Source: CAZQEZ01 sp964592475 (GTDB lineage: Bacteria; Bacteroidota; Bacteroidia; Cytophagales; Cyclobacteriaceae). From it: a stretch of DNA of 41,104 nucleotides. Position 1 is the stretch's first letter; the number at the start of each line of letters is the position of its first letter. The notes beneath the pieces are model-generated. The model worked only from the letters and a program-made list of their open reading frames with translations. It did no database searches and had not been told where the DNA came from. This document shows positions 17,397-25,605 of this stretch, piece by piece. The stretch lies in assembly GCA_964592475.1 (NCBI GenBank), contig CAZQEZ010000021.1, positions 1 to 41,104 of the forward strand, written 5' to 3'. Made by a program: the position numbers and the translations under genes.

Positions 17397-17781
17397 AGTA
17401 GCTTTTTATTTCTACTACTTTCAATTAGTTTGCGAAAGCTTGTCAAAAATCAACTTTCTTGTAGCTTATACATTAGCTAGCAATTGTCAATAGTATATCA
17501 ATCTTAAAATTCTTCAATTTAAATTTCCTTTTTAAAAGTTATTTTTCAAACAATGTTTTGATAAAATTTTTAAAAAGAATGGCGGTAATTTGGGAACATA
17601 ATACTCAAATAGGTGATATTAGAGCTACTTTCTATGCAAAAGAGGGGATTGATTAACATTGGCCAGTTAGTAAGAGAAAAGTATTCTGAAAAAAATAATG
17701 AGTTCCCTTTTACGCCATATTCCTGATTAAGATGGTCGTCAAAATCCACAATAGTATCCAAACAAAATAATGGGGTTTTAC
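17397..17781. other. Gene-poor stretch with decayed genes
   Basis: No intact gene is supported. The interval contains a frameshifted erythromycin-esterase-family fragment on the plus strand (17579-17696). On the other strand, at 17705-17761, is the start of a possible antitoxin-like relic. The remainder is AT-rich spacer. Confidence 0.6.
17579..17696 (+). pseudogene. Fragment of an erythromycin esterase family gene, frameshifted
   Basis: Plus-strand codons from 17579 read AVIWEHNTQIGDIRATFYAK and then EGID before a TAA. Skipping one base (frame restarting at 17655) continues NIGQLVREKYSEKN. Together this follows the conserved block of the erythromycin esterase/EreA-like family (PF05139), vWeHNtHigDara...vNiGQLvRe. 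Both ends of the gene are gone, leaving about 40 of some 400 codons. The match runs across the frameshift, which is strong evidence for true homology. It is a dead relic, so no enzyme function should be assigned. Confidence 0.72.
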
Positions 17782-17979
17782 TTAAGCAAGTACGGATTTC
17801 TTTTCATCTTGCCATACTTTTATGTCTTTGACCATGGTATTTATGTCGTATATTTTCCATCCTTTTTCATCAAGGAAGTTTTTCAAATCATCGATATGTA
17901 AATTAGAAATTTTACTGTTTACCTTCATGAATAGATAATTGATAATGAGTTGGTGTTGATGATATCTGATAGTGTTCAT
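17782..17979 (-). CDS. Small hypothetical protein
   Basis: A 65-residue frame beginning at the ATG at 17979 (MNTIRYHQHQLIINYLF) and ending KVWQDEKKSVLA. A longer frame opens at 18039, but its extra 20 residues look like spacer translation. An internal Met at residue 18 is also possible. The second half (ISNLHIDDLKNFLDEKGWKIYDINTMVKDIKVWQDEKK) has balanced charge and looks like real coding sequence with two helices. I do not recognise the family. It lies next to decayed genes, so it could itself be a remnant. Confidence 0.5.
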   Translation of the reverse strand: MNTIRYHQHQLIINYLFMKVNSKISNLHIDDLKNFLDEKGWKIYDINTMVKDIKVWQDEKKSVLA

Positions 17980-18415
17980 AGCTAAAAAAATTAAAATGTG
18001 AATACATACTGGGTTAAAATAATAGTAATCAGACAACATCTTAACAAAATATAAGGTTCAATAATAAGTATAAAATTTATATGATTATTTACAATTTAAC
18101 CATTAGAATANNNNNNNNNNCATTAATAATTTATTTTGAATTTTTGAATATTTTATAATTCCAATAAAGCCTTAGTTTTTTAACAATTTTTAATATTTGT
18201 GATCGACCATTATTACACCGAATTTATTGAAATACATTGCCATAATTAATTTTCAGGTTTTAAATTACTATAAATAGCAATAAGCTGTATAACAAACCGT
18301 CAGATACTAGCAATGTAACCTAATTTTAACATTTGATAAATTGCACTTTACTGGTGTATATAGAAAAGAAATGACAAATTCGTCAAATTATAATTATTTG
18401 CATTATTGGAATGGG
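17980..18415. other. AT-rich intergenic stretch with a 10-N gap
   Basis: No ORF, RNA gene or clear terminator is visible between the small hypothetical gene and meaB. A run of ten N sits at 18111-18120. The sequences on either side of it do not repeat each other, unlike at the other two gaps, so an unknown amount of DNA may be missing here. Confidence 0.6.
18111..18120. other. Assembly gap of 10 N
   Basis: Ten undetermined bases in an AT-rich spacer. The flanks share no obvious overlap, so the true gap size is unknown. Confidence 0.97.
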
Positions 18416-19423
18416 TTAACTATTTCCGTTTTGATATTGATCTAATAATTGTTTAGCAGCTAAAGTAGCCGCCACCTGCTGATTGGCAACTTTTAATTCA
18501 ACATCATTTATTTTACTTTTAATATTTTGGTCAGTATAAAAATTACGCTCTAGTATATGCCTAATGGTTTCATGCATCCAGTCAATATTTTGCATTTGAC
18601 GTTTTCTTTCAAAAAAATCTTTACTAAACATCTTCTGATGATGATCTTCAATGGTGTTCCAAATAGCTCTCAACCCCTTTTTCTCAACTGCCGAACAGGT
18701 AAGCACCCGGGGATTCCAGCCAGTAGCAGGTAGCGGAAATAGATGCAGGGCATTTTGATATTCCATTTTGGCTCTTTGGGCATGCTTAAAGTTGTCGCCA
18801 TCTGCTTTGGTAATGGCTATAGCATCGGCCATCTCCATTATACCTTTTTTAATACCTTGCAGTTCGTCGCCAGCCCCTGCCAACATCAATAATAGAAAAA
18901 AATCAACCATACCATAAACGGTAGTTTCCGATTGCCCTACTCCTACTGTTTCTATAAAAACAACTTCATAACCAGCCGCTTCACACAGCAGCATTGATTC
19001 CCGTGTTTTATTACTTACACCTCCCAATGCTGAGCCGGAAGCAGAAGGTCGAATGTAGGCCAGGGGATCTGTAGACAGATCTACCATTCTGGTTTTATCG
19101 CCTAAGATACTCCCTTTCGATCGCTGACTACTTGGATCCACCGTCAAAACCGCTAGCTTTTTGTTTAGAGAAGTAATGTGCTTACCAAATGCTTCAATAA
19201 AGGTGCTTTTACCTACACCAGGCACACCAGTAATTCCTACACGTATTGATTTTCCTGCTTCCGGTACTACTTTTTCCAGTATTTTCTCGGCTAGCTCATT
19301 ATCGCTGGGCAGAAAGCTTTCTAATACACTTATGGCTTTACTTAGTATTACCCTGTTGCCTTCAAGTATTCCATCAACATATTCTTGTGCCGAAAGCCTT
19401 CTTCTTTTTCTAGTTATTTCCAT
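18416..19423 (-). CDS. meaB: MeaB/ArgK-family GTPase (methylmalonyl-CoA mutase chaperone)
   Basis: The 335-residue protein has the G3E GTPase Walker A GVPGVGKST at residues 66-74, the following VDPSSQRSKGSILGDKTRM segment, and a Walker B-like VVFIETVGVGQSE. The AITKADGDN motif gives guanine specificity. These are the family's diagnostic parts, in normal length and order. MeaB protects and reloads adenosylcobalamin-dependent methylmalonyl-CoA mutase. The mutase genes are not in the window, so the partner is inferred. The gene stands alone on the minus strand. Confidence 0.93.
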   Translation of the reverse strand: MEITRKRRRLSAQEYVDGILEGNRVILSKAISVLESFLPSDNELAEKILEKVVPEAGKSIRVGITGVPGVGKSTFIEAFGKHITSLNKKLAVLTVDPSSQRSKGSILGDKTRMVDLSTDPLAYIRPSASGSALGGVSNKTRESMLLCEAAGYEVVFIETVGVGQSETTVYGMVDFFLLLMLAGAGDELQGIKKGIMEMADAIAITKADGDNFKHAQRAKMEYQNALHLFPLPATGWNPRVLTCSAVEKKGLRAIWNTIEDHHQKMFSKDFFERKRQMQNIDWMHETIRHILERNFYTDQNIKSKINDVELKVANQQVAATLAAKQLLDQYQNGNS

Positions 19424-19676
19424 AAGGCATCAAAGTTAAAGATTATCCGATACTAAAAAAAGGTGATGGTAAGTAATTGTTATGGATTTATCAATTGATT
19501 TTTTTAGCTTATGCTCAATTTACATAATCTCTGTTATTATAATTGCTTATGCTATTAGCAGCAATAACCAGCTTAACAATTCATACCATGTTTACTACAA
19601 TTCAATACTAGATTTATACTGCTGAGAGGTAAAGCTTTTATCACATCTATCAATAATAGTTTATACTACCAAAGTT

Positions 19677-19684
19677 TATATTTG
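19677..19684 (+). promoter_or_regulatory. Candidate -7 promoter element of the fasciclin gene
   Basis: TATATTTG matches TAnnTTTG exactly and lies 20 bases before the ATG at 19705. A convincing -33 TTTG at the right distance is not seen, so only the -7 box is supported. Confidence 0.45.
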
Positions 19685-19704
19685 AAACCAAATAAATTAA
19701 AAAC

Positions 19705-21308
19705 ATGAAAAGAGAATTTATTTTTAAACGACTAGCAGATTTATTAAAAATATCTGTTTTATTTAGTGCTATTATATTCATTGCAAGTTGCGGTGATGAT
19801 GATGATCCACCACCAGTTGTTGCTGATCCTGGTTTAGTTGCTGCCGCAAATGACGCAGGTTTAACTACTTTGGTGGCAGCATTGACTGAAGCAAACCTGG
19901 CTTCAGCTTTAGCAGCAGATGAGAATTTGACCATTTTTGCACCTACCAACGCTGCATTCACTGCATTTTTGAATGCAATTGGACAAACAAGTCTAGAAGA
20001 TATTCCACAGGATGTTTTGGTAGAAGTTCTGCAATATCATGTGGTGGACGCGGGTGCTGCAATTGCATCCGGTGATTTACAGCCTAATCAAGATGTTGCA
20101 ACTTTAGGTGGTGAAACGCTGACCATCACGGTAAGTGGAGGTACTGTTACTTTAAACCCTGCCAGTGATGATGCAGATGTTACTACTGCCGACGTAGAAA
20201 CTCAAAGTGGAATTGTACATGTAATAGATAAAGTATTGGTGCCACCATCAATTAAGCCTATCGTAGGTACTATTGTAGCTCCGGCTTATTTTAATAACAA
20301 TTTTACTACGTTGATTGCTGCAGTTAATGCTGCTGACGCTTCAATTTTAGAAACATTACTTAGCAATGGACCTTCTGAAAATGGTTTAACTCTTTTTGCT
20401 CCTACCAACGAAGCCTTTACAGCTGCCGGAATTACTGACTTAAGTGCAGTTGCTGACATTGTGGAGAGTGTACTTACCTATCATTTGATCGATGGAACAT
20501 TCGAAGCAGCTGATGTTTTAGGATTAGACCCAGCCCAAGCAGAAACCGTAAATGGTCAAGAAGTCTTTTTTAGTGTGGTAGGAAATGATTTATTCATCAA
20601 TGGTAGAACTCAGGTTACTGCACCTGATATTTCAGGTAGCAATGGTGTAGTTCATGTGATCGACAGGACTTTGATACCACCTACTCAAACCATTGCTGGG
20701 AGAGTAACTGAGCTGGCAGATGGTGGTGCCGGTGAGTTCACTACGCTATTGACTTTACTTGGCCAAGCTGCTAATCTTCCTGACGGAACTTCTTTAATAG
20801 AATTCTTATCTGACCCGGCCCAAGAAGTGACAGTATTTGCCCCAACCGATGCTGCCTTTGCCGATATAAGTTCGATAACTTCAACTCTTACTCCGGAGCA
20901 AATAAGAGATGTAATATTATACCACGTGGTAGGTGATGCAGTGTTCTCAACTGACCTGGCTGATGGTGACGTGCCAACCTTATTTGGTGATCCTGCTAGG
21001 GTAATTACCATTGACGCTCTTACCATACAAGATGCCACGACTGATGATGATCCTGCCAATATAGTACCCGNNNNNNNNNNNNNNNNNNNNNNNNNNNNNN
21101 NNNNNNNNNNNNNNNNNNNNNNNNNNNNNNNNNNNNNNNNNNNNNNNNNNNNNNNNNNNNNNNNNNNNNNGCTCTTACCATACAAGATGCCACGACTGAT
21201 GATGATCCTGCCAATATAGTACCCGGTGACGATGCAGGGTTGATCAATGTATTAGCCACCAATGGTGTTATACACACGATTGATAAAGTATTAATACCAG
21301 CGCTATAA
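19705..21308 (+). CDS. Surface lipoprotein with three fasciclin (FAS1) domains, split by an assembly artefact
   Basis: The signal peptide ends in a lipobox (FIASC), and the cysteine is followed by GDDDD, an acidic tract typical of surface-exported Bacteroidota lipoproteins. Three FAS1 domains follow, each with an FAPTN/FAPTD...AF motif, a YHVV/YHLI motif and a closing V.HVIDKVLVPP-type strand. The frame breaks at 100 N (21071-21170). The 55 bases before the gap (21016-21070) equal the 55 after it (21171-21225). Removing the gap and one copy gives 1449 bases, an uninterrupted 482-residue protein ending GVIHTIDKVLIPAL. FAS1 proteins mediate adhesion. Confidence 0.9.
21071..21170. other. Spurious 100-N assembly gap within the fasciclin gene
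   Basis: The 55 bases on each side of the Ns are identical, and collapsing them restores the reading frame exactly. This is a scaffolding gap placed between two overlapping contig ends, not missing sequence. Confidence 0.9.
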
Positions 21309-21335
21309 ATTTTTGATCTGATGTTGTTGTTCATT

Positions 21336-21373
21336 AAATGGTCTGGCAGGTTTGTCAGGCCATTTATTCTTTA
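21336..21373 (+). terminator. Probable terminator after the fasciclin gene
   Basis: Arms aaatggtctggca and tgtcaggccattt pair with G-U wobbles (21336-21365) and are followed by a short T-rich stretch. It separates the fasciclin gene from the downstream histidine kinase gene. Confidence 0.6.
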
Positions 21374-21438
21374 TGTTAAAAATATTAAATAACTTTAAAG
21401 CCTAAGCACTAATTCATTTTCCATGTTGATTTAAATAT

Positions 21439-22464
21439 ATGTTCAGTGTTAAGTACAGGTATATCTATATAGTTTTACTGGGAGTATATTCCTATTTCAA
21501 TATAATATTTACAGGTGCTGATAGCTTATTGCAGAATCTGGATGTGAAGGGCTATAAACTTCTGGTGGTATTACTTTTTGTAGTAACCCTGGTTTGGGAA
21601 GGCAACCGATTCCTTCAAAAAAAGCTGGAAACCAAGAAACATCATTTTAATAAGCATTATCAACCATTGCTGATTTTATTTTTGCTCAGCCTGGTAAATG
21701 TGGTAATAGTTACAATCATCCCCGTGCTATTTATAAAATTATTTAATTGGCAAATCTCTCCGCTATGGTTCCATATTAAGTTATTATTAGGTTTTAGTTT
21801 CAGAATTAATTTATTTCTCAATTCAATCAACGCGATTGCTTATTTTTTAAGTTTAAGCAAGGAAAATCAGCTCCAGGCCGAAGAGTTTAAAAAGAAAAGC
21901 ATAGAAGCGCAATTTGAAGCATTACGTAACCAAATCAATCCACATTTCCTCTTCAATAGTTTAAATGTCTTGAGCACGCTAGTGTATAAAAATGCCGAAG
22001 AAGCTGACCAATTTATTCAACAGCTGGCAAAAGTTTATAGATATTTAATTAACAATCAAGATAAAAAAGTAATAAGATTGGTTGATGAGCTCAATTTTAT
22101 AAATTCTTATATTTATTTACTAAATATTCGTTTTAAGAATAATCTTAATATTACAAACTATATACAAGAAGCCGATTATCAATATTATGTAGCACCTGCT
22201 ACACTTCAACTATTACTAGAAAATGCAATAAAGCATAATATTGTATCCCAAAAAAATCCATTGAAGATAGAAATGACAACCATTGATGGTTTTATAATTA
22301 TAAAAAATAATTCACAACCTAAACCCAATCAAAAAGAAAGTACAAAAACAGGATTATCAAATATCATTAACAGATATAATTTTTTAAGCAATCAATCTGT
22401 AGAAATAACCAAAGCAGAAGACTTTTTTACAGTTAAAATACCCTTGATAAAAATTGCAAAATAA
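21439..22464 (+). CDS. LytS-type sensor histidine kinase
   Basis: The 341-residue protein has about four transmembrane helices in residues 8-138, then a His_kinase (PF06580) domain with the phospho-acceptor H169 in RNQINPHFLFNSLNVLSTL. The ATPase N-box is ATLQLLLENAIKHNI. It has no periplasmic sensor domain of any size, so it probably senses membrane state or a small ligand. Its stop codon shares one base with the start of the LytTR regulator gene (TAATG), so the two are translationally coupled and form a two-component system. Confidence 0.93.
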   Translation: MFSVKYRYIYIVLLGVYSYFNIIFTGADSLLQNLDVKGYKLLVVLLFVVTLVWEGNRFLQKKLETKKHHFNKHYQPLLILFLLSLVNVVIVTIIPVLFIKLFNWQISPLWFHIKLLLGFSFRINLFLNSINAIAYFLSLSKENQLQAEEFKKKSIEAQFEALRNQINPHFLFNSLNVLSTLVYKNAEEADQFIQQLAKVYRYLINNQDKKVIRLVDELNFINSYIYLLNIRFKNNLNITNYIQEADYQYYVAPATLQLLLENAIKHNIVSQKNPLKIEMTTIDGFIIIKNNSQPKPNQKESTKTGLSNIINRYNFLSNQSVEITKAEDFFTVKIPLIKIAK

Positions 22465-23243
22465 TGAATGTTCTTATTGTAGAAGATGAAGAGTTGGCCC
22501 AAGAAAGATTACATTATCTTATAAAAAAATATGATGAAAACATCAATATAATCAATTGCCTGGACTCGGTAGAAGCGACCATAAAAATATTAAATCAGAA
22601 TATTGAAATTGACTTACTTTTTCTAGATATACAATTGTCTGACGGTAGTAGCTTTGAAGTATTTAATTATATGGAAGTTCCTAACCCAGTAATCTTTACT
22701 ACCGCATATGATCAATTCGCTTTACGAGCCTTTAAGCTGAATAGCATTGACTATCTTTTAAAACCAATTGACTTTCAGGAGCTTACAGTTGCAATTAACA
22801 AATACAAAAAACTATTCTGGGACAGAAAAAATAGTCTTTCGGCAAGTCCTGATCTAATTCAGGAATTAATAAAGGGCGTAAACAATCAATCTCCTAGCTA
22901 TAAGAAGAGATTTATTACAAAATATGGAGATCACATTCAGTTTAAGCTGGTAGATGATATCGGATATTTTTATGCAGATGGTAAAACTATTTATTTAGTG
23001 CTTGCTGAAAATAATAGAAAATACATAATTGATCACACCCTGGAAGAATTGGAAAATAAATTGTTGGATCCGGAGTGTTTTTTTAGAATTAACAGAAAGT
23101 TTTTAATAAAAATAGATGCCATAAAAGAAGTAAATCCTTATTTTAATAGCCGATTGAAAGTGCACCTAAATAAAGGCAGCGAACATGACCTGATCGTAAG
23201 CCGCGAACGAGTAAATGAATTTAAAAGATGGCTAAACCTTTAA
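22464..23243 (+). CDS. LytTR-family response regulator
   Basis: The 259-residue protein has an N-terminal receiver domain (about 1-120), with acidic residues E7/D8, the phospho-acceptor D55 in LLFLDIQLSDG, T in FTTAYDQ and K in LLKPID. The C-terminal LytTR DNA-binding domain (about 150-258) includes RFITKYGDHIQFKLVDDIGYFYADGKTIYLV and FFRINRKFLIKIDAI. It overlaps the upstream kinase by one base. Its 3' end overlaps the convergent small membrane-protein gene by 4 bases, with no terminator between. Targets are not visible, though the neighbouring fasciclin gene is a candidate. Confidence 0.95.
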   Translation: MNVLIVEDEELAQERLHYLIKKYDENINIINCLDSVEATIKILNQNIEIDLLFLDIQLSDGSSFEVFNYMEVPNPVIFTTAYDQFALRAFKLNSIDYLLKPIDFQELTVAINKYKKLFWDRKNSLSASPDLIQELIKGVNNQSPSYKKRFITKYGDHIQFKLVDDIGYFYADGKTIYLVLAENNRKYIIDHTLEELENKLLDPECFFRINRKFLIKIDAIKEVNPYFNSRLKVHLNKGSEHDLIVSRERVNEFKRWLNL

Positions 23244-23605
23244 TACGGTGGCCCACCTGATACAGGCTTTCCTGCATTTCCTATAAATTTAAAACCCTGC
23301 ATTAATAAGAAAGTACCTCCTACCCCTATCGCTCCTCCAGTCCATAACAAGGTATTCCCTAAGTCCGCGTTCTGGCCTAAAATCAAACCGCCCGCAATAG
23401 TAACAGAATAACCAACTGTGGCTACTATTATACCGGCGTTGAATCTCTTTTTTGCTTTATTGAGATTTAATTGTATTTGTTGAATATCTGATTTCATTTG
23501 AAATATTTCATACTTTAAAGAATCAATATCCAACGTTTGATTAGATTGAGCCTGAGCACTAAAACCAAAGACAACCGCAATTATAATAAAAAAAAACCTG
23601 TTCAT
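23240..23605 (-). CDS. Small exported or membrane protein of unknown function
   Basis: I chose the ATG at 23605 because it begins a good signal peptide (MNRFFFIIIAVVFGFSAQAQ). An upstream ATG at 23656 would add 17 residues that look like spacer. The mature part has a coiled-coil-like heptad stretch (DIDSLKYEIFQMKSDIQQIQLNLNKAKKRF), then two glycine-rich transmembrane helices (GIIVATVGYSVTIAGGLILG and LLWTGGAIGVGGTFLLMQG), giving about 121 residues. The layout is common among short Bacteroidota envelope proteins. No function can be named. The stop overlaps the response-regulator gene tail to tail by 4 bases. Confidence 0.7.
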   Translation of the reverse strand: MNRFFFIIIAVVFGFSAQAQSNQTLDIDSLKYEIFQMKSDIQQIQLNLNKAKKRFNAGIIVATVGYSVTIAGGLILGQNADLGNTLLWTGGAIGVGGTFLLMQGFKFIGNAGKPVSGGPPY

Positions 23606-23667
23606 TATGTTAACAAATTCAATGATTGTAAAAAAATTTACGCAACAAATATGCATAAAAAAAATGA

Positions 23668-24315
23668 TTAATCATACATTATTGAAGTAATATTTTTATC
23701 TGGTCGAGCATAATTATACCTGTCTAATTTTTTAGTGCTTAAGTAGGTGTCCAAACCGCTGATCGCTACAGTGCCTAATTTTTCTAAGTCTAAAAATCCA
23801 TCTGCCTTTTTAGCGGTGGCAGGTATCCTTATCATCTGCACCTCTCCTATCACCAGTATGGTTTCATTATATTCCACTACATGCTCTTCAACTTGCTTCA
23901 TACCTATTTGAACTAAACTTTCTGCCACGAAAGGTGCCGGAAAATCATTCAAATATACCGGGGTGAAATTACATTTTTCGAATTCTGATACTTCCGGTTC
24001 ATATTTTGCTGATGTTTGATGCGCTTTGTCGATAAAATTTTCATGGACGTGATTAATGGTATAATAACCATCGTGCTTAATATTGAGGTAACTATGCCTT
24101 GGCACATGTACGGGACGGGTTATAAATCCAAGTAATGGCGGATTGGAACCCATGTGAATAACGGAGCTAAAAATTGCTAAATTTTCTATGCCTTCCTTAC
24201 TTTTAGTACCTATCAAATTGGCACTTTTAAAACCTGTAATGGTATTGATAAAATTCAACCTTTCAATTTTCTGCATTTTGTTTATATCCTGCAGGGTATA
24301 TATGATATTTTCCAT
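23668..24315 (-). CDS. Flavin reductase-like FMN-binding protein
   Basis: The 215-residue protein resembles the flavin reductase-like split-barrel family (PF01613). The N-terminal part NTITGFKSANLIGTKSKEGIENLAIFSSVIHMGSNPPLLGFITRP matches the FMN-binding strand order, including the NLA..SS..... NPP..G segment. A later segment is NDFPAPFVAESLVQIGMKQVEEH. It has no signal peptide. A start at Met14 (MQKIERLNFINT) is possible and is closer to the usual family start. Partner enzyme unknown; it could be a general NAD(P)H-dependent FMN reductase. It sits 11 bases upstream of the widest possible frame of the small membrane gene. Confidence 0.78.
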   Translation of the reverse strand: MENIIYTLQDINKMQKIERLNFINTITGFKSANLIGTKSKEGIENLAIFSSVIHMGSNPPLLGFITRPVHVPRHSYLNIKHDGYYTINHVHENFIDKAHQTSAKYEPEVSEFEKCNFTPVYLNDFPAPFVAESLVQIGMKQVEEHVVEYNETILVIGEVQMIRIPATAKKADGFLDLEKLGTVAISGLDTYLSTKKLDRYNYARPDKNITSIMYD

Positions 24316-24366
24316 GTTTGAAGTTTTAGCAGATATAAATCAAATATTATAATAATTGTTTACATA

Positions 24367-24714
24367 GACGCTAAGAAACGAAGGTTTTTTGGGGGAACAT
24401 AGCCACGAAGGCACGAAGACACGGAGGTAGGTTTTTTTGATAAGGGCCACGAAGGCGCTAAGGCACGAAGGTTTTCATTTTGTGGGCATCATTTCTTTAT
24501 GACTCTTTGTGTCTTTGTGGCATCATTTCTTGGTGTCTTTGTGCCTTTGTGGCCTTATTNNNNNNNNNNNNNNNNNNNNNNNNNNNNNNNNNNNNNNNNN
24601 NNNNNNNNNNNNNNNNNNNNNNNNNNNNNNNNNNNNNNNNNNNNNNNNNNNNNNNNNNNATCATTTCTTGGTGTCTTTGTGCCTTTGTGGCCTTATTTTC
24701 TTTGTGGCTTTGTA
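24367..24714. repeat. Inverted arrays of an 8-base repeat
   Basis: The left arm (24367-24472) is built of degenerate units of 8 bases, cacgaagg, cacgaaga, cacggagg, cgctaagg. The right arm (24498-24714) carries the complement, ctttgtgt, ctttgtgg, ctttgtgc, ctttgtgg. The two arms can therefore fold into one long imperfect hairpin around about 24485. The period of 8 is not a multiple of three and the frames are full of stops, so it is not coding. Similar (g)cacgaagg/gcaaagg runs occur as intergenic repeats in many Bacteroidota; their role is unknown to me. A scaffolding gap sits inside the right arm. Confidence 0.8.
24560..24659. other. Spurious 100-N assembly gap within the repeat array
   Basis: The 38 bases before the gap (24522-24559) are identical to the 38 after it (24660-24697). 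As at 21071, this is best read as two overlapping contig ends. Because the region is repetitive, a genuine tandem copy cannot be excluded here. Confidence 0.8.
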
Positions 24715-24801
24715 AGCAATTCAGAAAAAAATATTTCTTTTTGTGACTTTTTAAAACAAGAGCATTATGAGGTTAAATTGTTTCATTAAAAATTAAATTT
24801 C

Positions 24802-25476
24802 ATGGAAGAAAGAAAAAATCCCGAATTTGACCTAAACAGGAAGAAAACAATGTTTTTCAACCTGGGATTAGTAGTTGCGCTTACATTTACACTCACGGCT
24901 TTTGAGTGGAAATTTTACGAAGAAGATACCGTAGTCGACTTTTATCAACTAGACGAATACACAGAGGAAGTAATAGTGCCACCAACAGTGCATGAGCCGC
25001 CTAAACCGCCGCCAGTGAAGCATCCTAAAATAATTGAATTGCCAGACGATGAAGAAATAATTGAGGATATTGAAATCGATTTTGACAATGATATTTACGA
25101 AGAGAAAATAATTGAGGAATTAGTTTATGAAGAACCTGAACCAATAGAAGATTCGCCAACTGATTTCATGTTTGTAGAAACGCAACCTACTTTTATGGGT
25201 GGTGGCCCGGAAAAGTTTCTGGAGCACATATTTAAAAATATTCGTTATCCATCGAGGGCTAAACGCATGGGTATAGAAGGTAAAGTATTTGTAAAGTTTA
25301 TTATTGATCAAAAAGGTGCTATTACTAACGTAGAGGTAGTAAAAGGAATTGGCGGCGGTTGTGATCAAGAGGCTATAGATGCCATAAACAAGGCGCCTAA
25401 TTGGACACCGGGTAAGCAAAGGGGACGTCCCGTATCAGTACGCATGATGGTTCCGATCAATTTTCAATTAAATTAA
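24802..25476 (+). CDS. TonB-family energy transducer protein
   Basis: The 224-residue protein has one N-terminal transmembrane helix (about residues 15-36, FFNLGLVVALTFTLTAF), a proline- and glutamate-rich linker (VPPTVHEPPKPPPVKHPKI, then acidic runs), and a C-terminal TonB domain (about 135-224) with YPSRAKRMGIEGKVFVKFIIDQKGAITNVEVVKGI and CDQEAIDAINKAPNWTPGKQRG. This is the common short TonB form in Bacteroidota. It links the proton motive force to outer-membrane receptors, but no ExbB/ExbD or receptor gene is nearby. It is followed by its own terminator, so it is probably monocistronic. Confidence 0.92.
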   Translation: MEERKNPEFDLNRKKTMFFNLGLVVALTFTLTAFEWKFYEEDTVVDFYQLDEYTEEVIVPPTVHEPPKPPPVKHPKIIELPDDEEIIEDIEIDFDNDIYEEKIIEELVYEEPEPIEDSPTDFMFVETQPTFMGGGPEKFLEHIFKNIRYPSRAKRMGIEGKVFVKFIIDQKGAITNVEVVKGIGGGCDQEAIDAINKAPNWTPGKQRGRPVSVRMMVPINFQLN

Positions 25477-25510
25477 AAAGTATCCTTAACTGGTTGTTAT
25501 TTGGCCCAAT

Positions 25511-25541
25511 CCCTCGTTATTGATGTAGCGAGGGTTTTTTT
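25511..25541 (+). terminator. Intrinsic terminator of the TonB-family gene
   Basis: The stem ccctcg/cgaggg has a 12-13 base loop and is followed by seven T. It lies 35 bases after the TonB-family stop and upstream of the peptidase gene. Confidence 0.85.
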
Positions 25542-25605
25542 GTGAAACAAAATTTCAGAATTAACAACAATTAATTATATTCGCTATTGCTATTAAATAG
25601 ATCAT

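Larger units (their letters stand above)
24316..24801. other. Intergenic stretch dominated by an octamer-repeat array
   Basis: No gene is supported. Apparent plus-strand reading frames here come from the low-complexity repeats and from Ns. The stretch contains the inverted octamer arrays (24367-24472 and 24498-24714) and a spurious gap (24560-24659), and ends in the upstream region of the TonB-family gene. Confidence 0.75.

Noticed and set aside
17570..17761. A 63-codon minus-strand frame
   Set aside because: Its second half is antisense to a plus-strand fragment with a strong erythromycin-esterase-family signature, so it is not a gene. Only its first 19 residues are kept as a weak relic hypothesis.
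18416..19423. LAO/AO transport ATPase (ArgK) as the function of the meaB-like gene
   Set aside because: The older ArgK transport label is a historical misannotation of this G3E GTPase family.
24367..24472. CRISPR array
   Set aside because: The units are 8 bases long, degenerate and contiguous, with no spacers and no cas genes nearby.
24480..24789. Several overlapping plus-strand frames
   Set aside because: They run through 8-base repeats and 100 N, so their translations are meaningless.
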